Positions 1 through 11,311 of a DNA stretch of 64,000 nt are shown here, piece after piece. The stretch is from Struthio camelus. Taxonomy: Eukaryota > Chordata > Aves > Struthioniformes > Struthionidae. The stretch lies in assembly GCF_040807025.1 (NCBI RefSeq), contig NC_090967.1, positions 4,338,001 through 4,402,000 on the forward strand, read 5' to 3'. The notes under the pieces were generated by a model. It was not told the DNA's origin and did no database searches. It worked only from the letters and a program-made list of their open reading frames with translations. The translations under genes were made by a program, and so were the position numbers. Position 1 is the first letter of the stretch. Every line of letters starts with the position of its first letter.

Positions 1-3000
1 ATTCAAGGCCTGTATGTGCATTGAGCCTCCACGCGCATGTGGATTTACTTTTGTACTAAAACCTCTCTGTCACCCACACCGCTGCGTGGCCACGGGCTTT
101 CCCAGCAGAGGTTCTCAGATATGGGATGCACAGTCCTGAGCCAAGCTGGTGCGGTCTCCAGGCTGGGACTGTCACCTGACAGCAGGGCTCTGCACCGACA
201 GCCACGGAGTAATCCAAACGTCCTCACCCTGGGAAGAGATGAGCCAACACCTACCACTGAGGCTGACGATCGCCCGGTCAACCTGGGGTCCCGCTGGAGA
301 CCTGGCTTTGCTCCGACCGCGGAGCGGGGACACTTCAGCGAAGCTGCAGTTACCTCGGGCTTACGAATTACTCCCAGGCCTCCCTCTTCCCTTCGGCTCT
401 TTGAGCTACGCAGCCCACCTACACCACCTGCAGCCTCGGGAAAATTTCGGTGCGCGGTTTATGGGGTCGGCAAGGGCAGCCACCCTCGCGTTAATGGAAA
501 GCGCTTGTTTTGCTGCTGAATCAAACTCTTCCAAAGCCAAGCCCCAATGTGCCCACATGCCTGTTGCTGCAGCCCTCTAACAGCTTCTCTCCCACATAGC
601 TCTGCTGTTGCCATATAGCAACAGATCAGCTCCCTGCAAAACCACAGCAGGGTTTTCGAGAGATCCTGCAGAATACCAAACTCGCCGTATTCAGCCCCTA
701 GTTCTCCTAAATGCTTTTGAAAGCCTCAGAAGTTACACGCGAAGGGAAAAAAACAAAACATGAAACTACGTTCGTTTCGATCCTGCTTTAAAGAACTACT
801 CTTTGCTTTGGAAGCTCAGCGTATCCGGAAGAGGAAGACTTCTTTTTAAAACCTGAAAGTTTCATAAAACCTAGAGGCAAGCAAGTTCTATGAAGAAACA
901 AGCTGCCAGTATCTCAAAAAAAGCAACATAATGCCCCTTTGCCAAATGAAGCAACCGAAAACTCAACACTAAAAACCGAAACAGCCTCCAGCATTAACCC
1001 ACTACTCAGCAAAACATAAACAAAGGAGTCACCCGGCAGGCCACCGCAGAGGGACGCCAGCCCATTTTGAAGAGGAAAAGCCAGGCAGTGCGTTCCAGTC
1101 ACTCAAAAACAGACGAAAACGAGAGCCTCTGTGGGTCACGTTTTCACTCCCTCCCCTTCAAAGGCAAGGCATGAACACAGACCAGCAAGAGGCCAAATCT
1201 TGCCCTCCCTACTCGGGCAAGGACACTTCCTTTCCCCACCCCGCGTCACCACCAGCCTTTTCTCTGAGGAAGGCCTACAGGATCGGCACCTTAAGGCTAG
1301 GCACCCTCCCCCTAGATCCACTCAGATTTCCATCTCATAAACCAATAAAACACTAAGAATTACTCCAATCCCAACGCCTCCTCCCCATGTCATACCCTTT
1401 CCAGGGCTCCTCCCGGCTCCGCTGCACCTCCCAACGCCCCATGTGCGCCCAGCTCTCCAGAGCTGCTCCGACACCTGGCTCCCCCCAGCCCCGAAGTCAA
1501 ACCTGGACCCTCTTCAATACTGTAGCAATTTTACAGATTCCCCTGTAATTTCACAGTCCCAGCACCCTCCGCCCCACCAAAACCCTTCCTCCAACAAGCA
1601 TGACATTTCCTGTCCTGCTCCCCCCTTGCCTTCAGCATTTTGATGACTGCGGTCTAGCATTAGCGTAATTGCCTCAAATGGCACCTTGAAGACCAGCAAT
1701 CTTTTCCACACCGGGAAGGAGGGGGGGGAAAAAAAAAGAAACGAAAAAAAAAAAAAAAGAAGATTGGAGTTTACTGACAAAGCAGAGCATACCAGGCAGG
1801 GCAGTCACTTATGTAATTCCTAGTTTGTGGATAAACAGATAGCTCTTGTCTTGCTGTTCCCGACTCCGCACTACAAGTAAAAGTGAATCCCAAGAGTAAG
1901 TGTGCCATACAATTCATTCCTGGGAACGCTGTCCTGCCATGACATTTTTTTCCCTTCCCTCCTCGGCGCACAACCTGATAGCATGGGTACGAAGGGAGGG
2001 AGCGCTGAACCGGTACTGTGCGTGCTCTGCCTGTCGAGGCAGGAGGCTCCAGTAAGCGGAGAGCGGCGACCTGTAGCTACAAGTCTACACGAGACACTCG
2101 CCCAGCTCCACGACGGGTAGGCACTCAAACAAACAAACCAAAAAATTAAAAAAAAAAAAAAGCAATCTATTTATTGGTTTCCAGTTTGTCAGTGGGAAAT
2201 AAGTAGGTGCACGAATCAGGAAGGAAATGAAACACCCCACAACAGAAAGCACAAAGTTTAAGCGCAGTCAAACGAGAGGGAGTTTAAAGGGGCTGTTTGG
2301 GGGGCATCATCTGCTGGGAAAACCAGGGCACCAGTCCTTCCTGAGGAGGAGGGAGGATTTCATGCGGTTTCAGATGGGCATTACAGAACAGCAGGGGTGG
2401 AAAGCAGAACGAAAACAGTCCTGAAGGTGCTAAACATTCACAGGCAAGGAAACCACCCACCAGGCGCCAGAGCGGTGCCTTTCAATCTGGGTCCCTGCAC
2501 CCTGGCGGGTGGCAGGGAGAACAAGGGGGATCTGCGGGCGACTTCTAAGCCATCGGTGAAAAGTATTCGAGAAAGCGAGGCTGTTGTCAGGGAGATTACA
2601 CTCGTGACGCTCAGACAGGACTGTGCACCCGTACACGTTTTTAAAGGGGTCTGCAAAAGCAAAGGCGGCTGAAAGCCGCTGTGCCAGGGGATCTGCAGTT
2701 CATCTCACCAACGTGGCCTTGGCTCCCACCTGCAGCCACTGGGCAGCTCACACCAGTTTCCAGTTTCTCACACCTTGTCACATTAAGAGAGGACACTGAT
2801 CCCTATAGTTTCCTTCCACGCACAGCCAGGGCCACCGCCTGGTATCTCGGAGGAAGATTTACAAGTCTCCGAACACAGCAGGGCCCTTAGAGGAAGAGTC
2901 GGAGGGTCGCTTTGGAGCCTGCTACAACCCAAGGCAGAGGAGAGACGTAGCTCCGTTCGCATAGCGAAAAAAAAAAGCGTGCCCCGGCTTCGCTCCAGGA

Positions 3001-5400
3001 GCCAGCAGTGACGCCAAGGTGGCACGGAAACCGAAACTGTGCATAGAGGGAAGGTGATATGGCCAGGGAGGCTGACGAGAAACAATCGTCCCTGGATACT
3101 CGTGGAGGATCCCAGTGCTTGTCTGACCTCATTTACTCCCACTCTGACGTCCTACTGGAGCTCCTCCAGGGTTAGCAGGACGCTCCAGGCGCAGGTACCG
3201 AGGACGGACACACCGCTGACTGCCTCGGCCCGCGCCAACCAGAAGGGAGCACCAAACACAAAAATGTGCCAGTTTGGATCAAAGGGTCATGGGACTTGGT
3301 ACAAATGCTTCTCTTCATCCTAGATACTGATTTCTCTCTCCCGTTCTCTGGATTTTGCTCATCAAAAGGCTTTTAATTACAGATTGAAGCTAGCCTCTTC
3401 AAAGCTGAGGTTAAGGCTGCTTGAGAATGTAGTTAAGAGCAACTGTTTATTGCTCTGACCAAGGGAGATAACAAGTAGGAGTCTAATTGTTTGTCACAGA
3501 AGTCTTCTCTTTCAATAAACGCAACATCCTGAGACTGGGAAAAAACCCTCAAGTGTCAGTTTTAATCAAGATTAAACCACAACTCTCAAGCATTTCAGCT
3601 CTGTCTCAAGCGCGGACATGGAATTTCATGGACACCTATGGCGGGGAACTTGATTTTACAGATTCAAAACCTGGCTCAGACAGCACTTTATTCACTAAAC
3701 GAGGTTTTGAGGAAGCCGGGCAGTTCAACCAAAGTATCACAGCATCTTGATGTAAGCGCAACGTTCTTAACTCCTTTACGTCCCTTGCTGAAACCCAGTT
3801 TCCCACGCCTGGGAAACAACTGTAATTTTCAATCCTACTTCGGGAGTCATGAAACACAAGTGAACCCACTGCATTCACTGCACCAAATGAATTCCGCGCA
3901 GCAGTGGCTCGCCAGCACCTCTACAAAGCAAACCTTCTCGTTAAGCATATGATAGGGCTAAAGATCATCAGACTAGTACCACAATATGCAACAAGGTGCA
4001 TCGGGGAGCAAAAAAATTAAAAAAAAAAAAAAGAAAAATTAAAGGTGTAAGAGAAGAGTTGCAGATCAGGAGAAAATGAAGAACTACTTTTATTCACCAC
4101 CAAATTTATTAAGAACTCTTGCCTTGCAAAACCCTCCCCCGAGTTACTAACGCAATTAAGGCTTGGTGGAAAAATCCCACCGTCTCATCCGTGTTTGGGT
4201 TGTGCCTCTTCACTCCCTCTTTCCCCAGGACAAGCCTAAACAGGGGCTAGAATGAATATTAAACAAGAGCGGCTCCTCTCTAATAAAGTGCCTTTTTTTA
4301 AGTTGCTTAAAGACAACATCTCCAGCAAACCATGAGAATTCTTAAGCCAGCCTGTCTCTTCCTGATCAGCCCTCAGAGGTGCCCATATGCTGCAATTTTC
4401 AACCAGAACCAGCAGAAACATTCAGGAACAGAACAAGATTTCCCTTTTTAAAAAAAACAACAACAAGACTTCAAAAAATCACGGGATGACCTCTTAGCTC
4501 TGCAGCTATGCTGCACGCAACTTCAACCCTGGTTAGATTGTAAATTCTTCCAGGCAGAGACCTTCTCTACAGATGCCCATAAAGTACTTTTTATATAAGC
4601 AACGCTCTCAATAGCCAAGACCATTAACAACACAGGGATCGTGGCTAATCTTGAACGCAGACCAGCAGCAAACTCCTACCAAGGGGCCATTATAAGCAGA
4701 GAGAAACTCTTGCTCTCTGGCCTCCTACAGCTCGGCAAGTAACAGGACCTCCAGGGAGAGGCCAGGAGGCTTGCTAAGAATATCAGATAGCAAAAGGAGA
4801 TATAAGCAGTCGTATCGATCACCGGCATGACGTGACCATAACTGGTAGTTTAAACATATCAACTCAGGGATTTAAGAGTTCTGGTAACAGGAAGTCCCCG
4901 TATGCTGGGAGTCCTGCGCTACGTGCGGGTCCAATACGTTAGTCAACCTTCTCCACGCTACTGAAACAACACGAGCCTCTTCCTCCAGTTAGCTGCCAGC
5001 TCGCCTCCAGTTTCAAACTATGGTCACCACAACAATTTGCTCACGACACTATATCTCCTGCGATCAGCCTTCACAAACGCAGCACTCCTGGAGAAGCTCG
5101 CAGTAACCTTCAGCTCTATCTCCGGGGCTCGGCAAGGGAGCTTTGGATACTGACTCAAGGCCTGGAGCACAGGCTCGATGCACGACCCACCACCTCAAAC
5201 CTCGAAGAATTCATCGAGATCAGCGGGACAGAGGAGACAGGGAAGCGTCAAAACGCTGGACAAGGAGCCAGGTGTGCCCCTGCGCTCTCGGCAAAGGCGA
5301 GCTGCCCCTTCGGTTGTCGGCTGGGTCTCCACGTGCCAGCCTCCGCCGCCACTTGCCTGCCTGTGCCGCCGCGCAGGTCCAGCGGCCAGGGAGAGAGGCT
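1..5400. other. Non-coding stretch, presumed ZBTB7A intron 1
   Basis: I find no exon with family similarity here on either strand. Base composition is near-balanced and much less CpG-rich than the following 3 kb. Short A-runs occur (about 1729-1760, 2148-2161, 4013-4032). In mammals ZBTB7A lies next to MAP2K2 on the same strand, with a non-coding first exon and a long first intron. By synteny this stretch is most simply that intron, with the coding exons left of the window. This is inference; no ZBTB7A coding sequence is visible. Confidence 0.35.
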
Positions 5401-6397
5401 TATCCTACACGGCTCTTCCATGGCTCCTCTCTAGGCAGAGCCGAGCTGACGGCCTTCAAGGCCCAACAAGCGCGGGTGGATTATCGCTGGAAACTGCCGC
5501 TTGCTTTCTGATCGCCCTCTACCCCTGCGCACCGCAGGGCGTGTGTTGGGGGGGGGGGAGGAAGAAGAGGAAGGAGTGGAAAAACCCCACAAAACAAAAC
5601 TCGGCGACGACACCCGGCGAGCAGGAGCCGGCCTCCCCCCACCACCACCGGCCTCCGCGCCCGGCAGCAGGGGAGCCCGGCCGGCAACCAAACCCGCAGC
5701 AGCCACCTCGGGGTGGGGGACGGAAACCCCCCGGGAAAGGGGCCCACGGAACAGGGGGGGGGGGGGGGGGACGAGAAAGCCGCCTGCCCAGCCCAGCCCG
5801 CCGCCGCCCCCGGGCCCGCTCCCCGCCGCGCCGCGGCCTGGCAGGACGCAGGCCCCGGGGGACCCCACCCAGCGGCCGGGCCCCCCCGCCCGGGGTCGGC
5901 CCAGCCCCGCGGCCCCCCCCCGCGCTGGGGCCCACAGGGAGCCTTGGCCGGGCGCCACGACCCCACCCCTTCCCCCGGGCGGGCCGCCACCAATGGAGGC
6001 CGAAAGGAGGAGGGGGGGGGGAAGAGGAGGAGGGCGGGGAGGGGCCGGGGGGGGGGCGCGCGCGGAGGCGAGGCGAGGCCCCGGCCCCGCGGCCGCCACC
6101 CGCGCCCTCCCCCGAGTAGGCCGCGCCGAAGCCTCGGCCTCGCCTGGCCGCGCTGCCCGCCGCCCCGCCTCAGCCCCCGGGCAGCGGCGCCCCCGGGCCG
6201 GGGGGAGGAGGGGGGGGCCGCAGGGAAGGCGGAAGCGCGAGCGCGCGGGGGGAGGAGGAGGAGGAGGGGGGGGGGCCGTGCGGTGGAGCCGGCCGCGCAA
6301 GGCGCCCGCAGGCCGCCCGCCCGCCCGGCGCCCCCCCCCCTCCTCCCCGCCGCGCTTGTCCTCGTCCACCCCCCCCACACCCCGCGCGCCGCCCGCC

Positions 6398-6580
6398 ATT
6401 GGGCCAGGCGGCGGCGGGCGGGCGCGCGGGGCGGAGGGCGCGCCCCGATTGGCCCCGCCCGCTGCCCATCAACACGCCTCCCGGCGGCGGCGGCCGCGGG
6501 GCGGCGCGGGAGCCGTAGTCCGCGCCCCCGTTGCACCTGCAGGGCGACGCGCGGCGGCTGGACTACGACTCCCAGGAGCC
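6398..6580. promoter_or_regulatory. CCAAT pair and inverted ZNF143-like sites
   Basis: Inverted CCAAT boxes (ATTGG) lie at 6398-6402 and 6448-6452, the latter followed by GGCCCCGCCC, a GC box. A ZNF143/SBS-like motif, ACTACGACTCCCAGGAG, starts at 6562 on the plus strand. A weaker copy, ACTACGGCTCCCG, lies in the opposite orientation within 6505-6521. The cluster looks like a core promoter, possibly bidirectional. The motif calls are by eye and binding is inferred. Confidence 0.45.
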
Positions 6581-7223
6581 CCCGCGCCGCGCGCCCCCCC
6601 CTCCCTCCCCGCAGGGCCCTTCCTCCCCCTCCCCGCTCTGAGAGCCCCCCCAGCGCGGCCCGGCCAAGTACAACGTATGCAGGCGGGGGGGGGGGGGGGG
6701 AAGAGGAGGAGGAGGGGGGGCTGGGGGGGGGAGGGCAGCGGCCGCGGGCTCCGCCGCGCCCCCCCCCCCGGACTCACCCCCCCCCAGGACTCCCCCCCCT
6801 CACGCTGTGCCCCCCCCCCGCCTCAGCGATCACGGCCTCCCACCGGGGGGGGGGTGTCTACCGCCCCCCCCAGGCCTTCACCCCCCCCCACTCCGCACTG
6901 CCCCCCCCCCCGCCCCAAGGGACCCCCCCAACATACACCAACCCCAGCCCCCCCCCCCCCCCACCCCGCGGCGCGGGCCGTACCCGGGCGGGGGCCGAGC
7001 GGGCCGAGGCGAGCGGGCCGTGCCGTGCCGAGCCGTGCCGGGCCGGGCCGGGCCGAGCCGTGCCGTGCGGGCGGAGCAGGCTCTGGCCGCCCCGCGGGAA
7101 CTGCTCGCCGAGGCCCGTATGCGGCTCCTTCCTGCTCCGGCCGGGGCCGCCCCGCTCTTAAAGGGGCCGCACCGCCGCCTCGCCCCCCCCCCTCCCTTCC
7201 CCCCCCCCCTTTCCACCTCTCTC

Positions 7224-7240
7224 CGCGCGCGCGCGCGCGC
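7224..7240. repeat. (CG)n dinucleotide run
   Basis: An uninterrupted CG alternation of about 17 bases inside the CpG island. Such runs readily adopt Z-DNA and are rare in methylated vertebrate DNA, which suggests this island stays unmethylated in the germ line. Confidence 0.85.
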
Positions 7241-7420
7241 CACCCCTGCGCCGAGCGCGTCCGGGCTCAGCGCTCACCGCGGGGACGTCGGGCGGCGGGA
7301 TGCCCCCTCCTCAACGCGCTCACTTCCCCCCCCCCCCCGCCCCACACACACACACACCCGCCACGGCCCATGTGGCCAGGAGGGGGGCTCCGGCCCTGCC
7401 TGCTTGCGCTGGGTGCCCCC

Positions 7421-7750
7421 CCTTCCCCGTCACCCCCCTCCACGCGTCACCTCCGCGCCCCTGGGTCACGTCCCCCCCCCGCCCCTTCCCCGTCACCCCC
7501 CTCCACGCGTCACCTCCGCGCCCCTGGGTCACGTCCCCCCCCGTCCCTTCCCCGTCACCCCCCTCCACGCGTCACCTCCGCGCCCCTGGGTCACGTCCCC
7601 CCCCCGCCCCTTCCCCGTCACCCCCCTCCACGCGTCACCTCCGCGCCCCTGGGTCACGTCCCCCCCCGCCCCTTCCCCGTCACCCCCCTCCACGCGTCAC
7701 CTCTGCGCCCCTGGGTCGCGTCCCCCCTCCCCGCTTTCCCCGTCACCCCT
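7421..7750. repeat. Five-unit 62-bp tandem array in CpG island
   Basis: Units begin with CTTCCCCGTCAC at 7422, 7485, 7547, 7610 and 7672, with a partial sixth (CTTTCCCCGTCAC) at about 7733. Spacing is 62-63 bp, varying only in C-run length. Each unit carries CACGCGTCACC and a GGGTCACGTCC-type element (GGGTCGCGTCC in the last), so the array multiplies ACGCGT and GACGTG-like cores. Units are nearly identical, indicating recent expansion or homogenisation. Confidence 0.9.
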
Positions 7751-8605
7751 CCGTGCCCACCGCGCCCCACCTTTGCCCGCCCCGTCCCCCCTCACCCCGT
7801 GCCACCCCGGGAAGGGGAAAGGAAGGGCTGGGTTTGCCCAAGGTCGCCGGCAGCCCGGAGCCCGCCCAGCCGGGGCCAGGGGAGAGGGAAGAGGACGAAC
7901 CTACCTGCAGGAAACACCGCCTCGCAGACCTGCCCCAGCCCGGGGAATAAGGCAGGTGGCTCCCCCGCGGCTCCCACGGCCCCCAGTCGTCGTCCCCCTC
8001 GCCCCAAGGGACCGGAGCTATGGATCCCTTCGAGTTGCCCACCCAGATGCCCACCATTACACTCCAGAGTGAACAGCTCCCTCTGGCCCCTTTTCTGCAG
8101 GCTGCTGGGTTTAGGCACAGGAAACACCCATGTCACGAGACACCCGGCCCAGGCGAAATTTAAGGGGAGAATTTGTCTAAAAAACAGTTAAAGGGAGGAG
8201 GAGAGGAGGAAAAAAAAAAGAAAAAGAAAAGCTTTGATCAAACACGGCTGAGCCTGGTCGGGTCCTACAGCGGGAGCCCGGCGGGGTCGGGAGGCCGTGG
8301 CGGGGATGGGGGCTGAGCCCCTGCCCCGTCTGCCGCAGCCCCGGGGAGACCCCCGCCGCGGCGGTGCCGCACCCCAGCCTCAGCCCCCCGCCGATTTTAC
8401 CGTTTCACCCCCAAACCAGCACGGGGATTTCACCGTTTCTCCCCTTTGTCATGACGCTCGACTCCTCGCGGGGGGACGTGAGGCCTCCGCCCCCGCGCCC
8501 CGCCGGGCCCTGCGGCCTCACGCGCGCTCACGCCGTCCGGCACCGGCCCGCCGAGAGCCCTGGGAATTCCCAGGAGGCTTTTAAAGACATTCAGTGTCGT
8601 CAGTC

Positions 8606-8633
8606 CCATTTTGCAGATGGGGAAACTGAGGCA
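8606..8633 (+). repeat. MIR/CORE-SINE-like fragment
   Basis: The string CAGATGGGGAAACTGAGGCA matches the well-known central part of MIR-type SINEs as I remember it. Shorter related fragments with the core GGGAAACTGAGGCA or a variant occur at about 25708-25722 (+), 41151-41165 (-, as TGCCTCGGTTTCCCC), 45939-45953 (+), 50931-50946 (+), 51399-51413 (+) and 54901-54914 (+). Each is only 14-30 bp of recognisable sequence, so they are either very decayed SINE copies or a conserved remnant motif. Confidence 0.55.
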
Positions 8634-9892
8634 GCGAAGGGAGGACAAACAGGCTGCGAGCCGAGCTGCGGCGCGGGGGGGGGGCCCTGTGCGCGCGGGG
8701 GGAAGGAAGCGCTGGGGCTGCGGTGGCAGTGGGTGCCCCAAAGGTGCCTCCGGGGGTGATGCCTGGGAGAGGCGGGGGGGGGGGCAGCACCTCGGGGGGC
8801 CCCCGGCACCCCCCGCCACGCGCTCGCCCGCTCGCTTTCGCTTTCCACCGCCGCTTGCCCCTGCGCTGACGTGGGCCCCCGGCGAGCGCCCGAAACACCC
8901 CCCCGCGCCCGACAGACGAGGCCCTGGGGCGGCCCCAGCCGGAAAGCCGCTTCCCAGCCCTCCCCGCGGCCCCAAAACGGCCCCAGAGCCTTCGTGAGAC
9001 AGATACGGAGCTCATCCGGCCCTGGCCCCGTGGCGGCCAAACCCCTTCGCGCACCCCCTGATGCCGCCGCATCTCCCACGGGGGCGATTGAAAAGAAAAA
9101 GAAAAAAAAAAAGTGTGCGGTTCCCACATGTGAAATGAGTTTGTTCCAGTCTCTGCCAGGCAGCCCCGATCCCCATGGCTGGGGACACTTACTTGTCTGC
9201 ACGGCCAGCGATGTGGGGCTCCCCCCGGCCCCCGCAGGACGCTCTCGGATGCCGGCAGCCCCTTCCAGCGCTGCCCGTCCGCGTCGCGGACCACGGCCAT
9301 CACCCTGCACCCTGGAGCTGGACCCGCAGCCACGGAGGGGACTTCTTGCACGGGGCCGGCGCCAGCAAGCGAGCGGAGACGGGCGTCAAACGCCGCTTCC
9401 CCACCGTCCCTGCCGCCAAAGGTTTGCAAAACAAAAATTATTTTTGATGTATTTAAATTTGGACCCCCCCCCGAAGACCCCCGAGAAGCCCCTCCAATTC
9501 CTTCCAGCGACCTACCCCGAGTATTTAAGAGCCGTCGCCCAGGAGGAGGCAGAGCCCGCGCGCCGCGACTCCCAGGGTTCGGGGCAACGCGCCTTCGTCG
9601 GCCGCCGCGTCCCTCGCCGCCGAGGCGGGAGCCGCACGCGGTAATTCAATTAGCTCCTGCTTCCGCTGGAGGCGGACGACGGACGCCGCCGCAAAAGCCC
9701 TCGGCTCGTCCCGCCGGGAGCCTCGCCGGGAACCGTCCCGGAGGCTCCAGCCTTCGCCCCCTGCCCGGCACATCGCCGGGGTTCGTTTGCGCCCCGAAGC
9801 ACCTGCGTTACGTTTCAGGTTTCGGTTCAGCAAGGGTTAAGCCCGCTTACGATAGAAACGAGGAGAGCAAAGGCCTGAAAATGTAAAGTGCC

Positions 9893-9917
9893 GTTTATTT
9901 ATTTATTTATTTATTTT
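9893..9917. repeat. (TTTA)n microsatellite with minus-strand AATAAA signals
   Basis: Tandem TTTA units. Read on the minus strand the tract contains several overlapping AATAAA hexamers, which could serve as polyadenylation signals for a minus-strand transcript, for example a long MAP2K2 3' UTR of about 3 kb. I saw no canonical minus-strand AATAAA between here and the MAP2K2 stop. An ATTAAA lies near 10039-10044. Confidence 0.7.
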
Positions 9918-11289
9918 TCTCCATGATGAAAATATCGAGTTAAAAAAAATTGCACCAACAAAACACTCTTATAATACACTTCTCTCCTCCTCCAAAACCC
10001 AAGCGCCAAAGCAAAACAAACCGAAAACATCCTAAAGCTTTTTAATCGTCCAACTCCCTACCTTTTACTTAAACAAGAGGCAAAAATAGAACAACGGCCG
10101 CCGCGGAGCCTCCCGAATCCCACGCGACCGACCCAGCCCAGCCGCCCGCGACCCATCGCGCCGCCGGCTCGGCTCGCCCGACGCTTCGGAGCGGGACGTT
10201 CATCCCGACTCCCCGGCGCGCGAGGAGCGCTCCGGCAGGAGAAAACGGGCTTCGGGGCAGAGACCGAGCCCGCAAACGCCGCCGTGCGTTCGACGTCTCC
10301 AACCTGTATGGGCCGTCGCAGGCAACGACTTTGCTCGGGCTGTTAAACCCTACCTGCTTTCCTCCTCCTCCTCCGGGATTACAGGCTGCCGGAGCAGGTG
10401 GACGCTGCCTCCGTTTCTACTTTCCTGCCCGCGGACGCCAGCGCGCGGTCCCCTTCGCCCCGGCCGGCGGGCGGAAAGGGCCGCGGAGCCCCCCGGCCGG
10501 CGGCCCCGTCGCACCGGCTCTCCGGGACCTGCGAAAGGAAAACCCTTTATCATCCGCATCAACGCGGGTAACGCCGGAGTTCAACCGAAGGTTTTGCAAA
10601 CCGTAGGAGCATCGGCGCTGCAGGCACCGGCGCAGGTTGAGAAAATAAGCACGATCCACTCGGATTTTGGCTTTTTTCTGTCCCCCCTCCCGCCCCGTTT
10701 TGTTGTCGAAACGGGCAGAGCATCCGGACGCTGCCTCCCCTCGCTCGCGCCAGGCTCCGGCTCGACGCGCGGTTTCCAACCCGCCGGGGCGAAAACCCGT
10801 TCGAAAGCAGCAGCGACCCGAAAAAAAAAAAGAAAAGAGGGAAAAACGCAACAAAAAGCGGCGAGCTTCGCAAATCCTCTCTCCGATCGCCCCTTCACCC
10901 CCGCGGCTCGGGGATTTCGCTGGCCGGGGGCCGTGACGCGACGCCGCAGCACGGAGGCCGAAGCAACGAGTCGCTCCTGCGGCTCATTTCTACATCGAAA
11001 GCAAAAAGAAGGGGGCTTGACCCCCGCCGCGAGATCCTCGCGCCCGCCCCACGGCGAGGTCCGACGCCGGAGCCGGCCTCCCCGCGCGCCCGGCGGCCGC
11101 TAAGGTACGTACCGAATCTCGCGCTGCGCTAGAGGTAGCTCAAGAGAAGCAGGATTCGGTAAGAAGCGAGCAGCCTGCTTTACATTATTTAAGCTTTGAT
11201 TCCTTTCCCTTAAGGAAATAAGAACCAGATCTGCCCTAACAGAGAGAAACAGCTGATATATTCACTTGGCAAACTCCAAAAAGGAAAAT

Positions 11290-11311
11290 TATATATATAT
11301 ATATATATATA
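11290..11311. repeat. (TA)n microsatellite
   Basis: About eleven uninterrupted TA repeats, followed by AAAATATAT. It sits between two CpG-dense blocks. Confidence 0.9.

Larger units (their letters stand above)
5480..8190 (-). promoter_or_regulatory. Large CpG island, likely ZBTB7A promoter and 5' exon region
   Basis: This stretch is extremely GC- and CpG-rich, with many G and C homopolymers of 8-14 bases and no TATA box. Long stop-free frames occur on both strands, but they are a by-product of composition. Two CCAAT boxes read on the minus strand (6398-6402, 6448-6452), and the second abuts a GC box. Candidate minus-strand splice donors lie at 7278/7277 (GCG|GTGAGC) and 7905/7904 (CAG|GTAGGT). 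Together with synteny these point to a minus-strand promoter, most plausibly ZBTB7A. The exact first exon cannot be fixed without transcripts. Confidence 0.5.

Noticed and set aside
5501-8191. Stop-free plus-strand frame of 896 codons, with others overlapping on both strands
   Set aside because: Pro/Gly/Arg-rich translation from CpG-island and C-run DNA, including the 62-bp array. Several frames are open at once and none resembles a protein family.
9120-9200. Coding exon of an unknown gene around the GTAAGT donor at 9192
   Set aside because: The donor is good, but upstream sequence shows no conserved peptide. It is kept only as a candidate non-coding exon.
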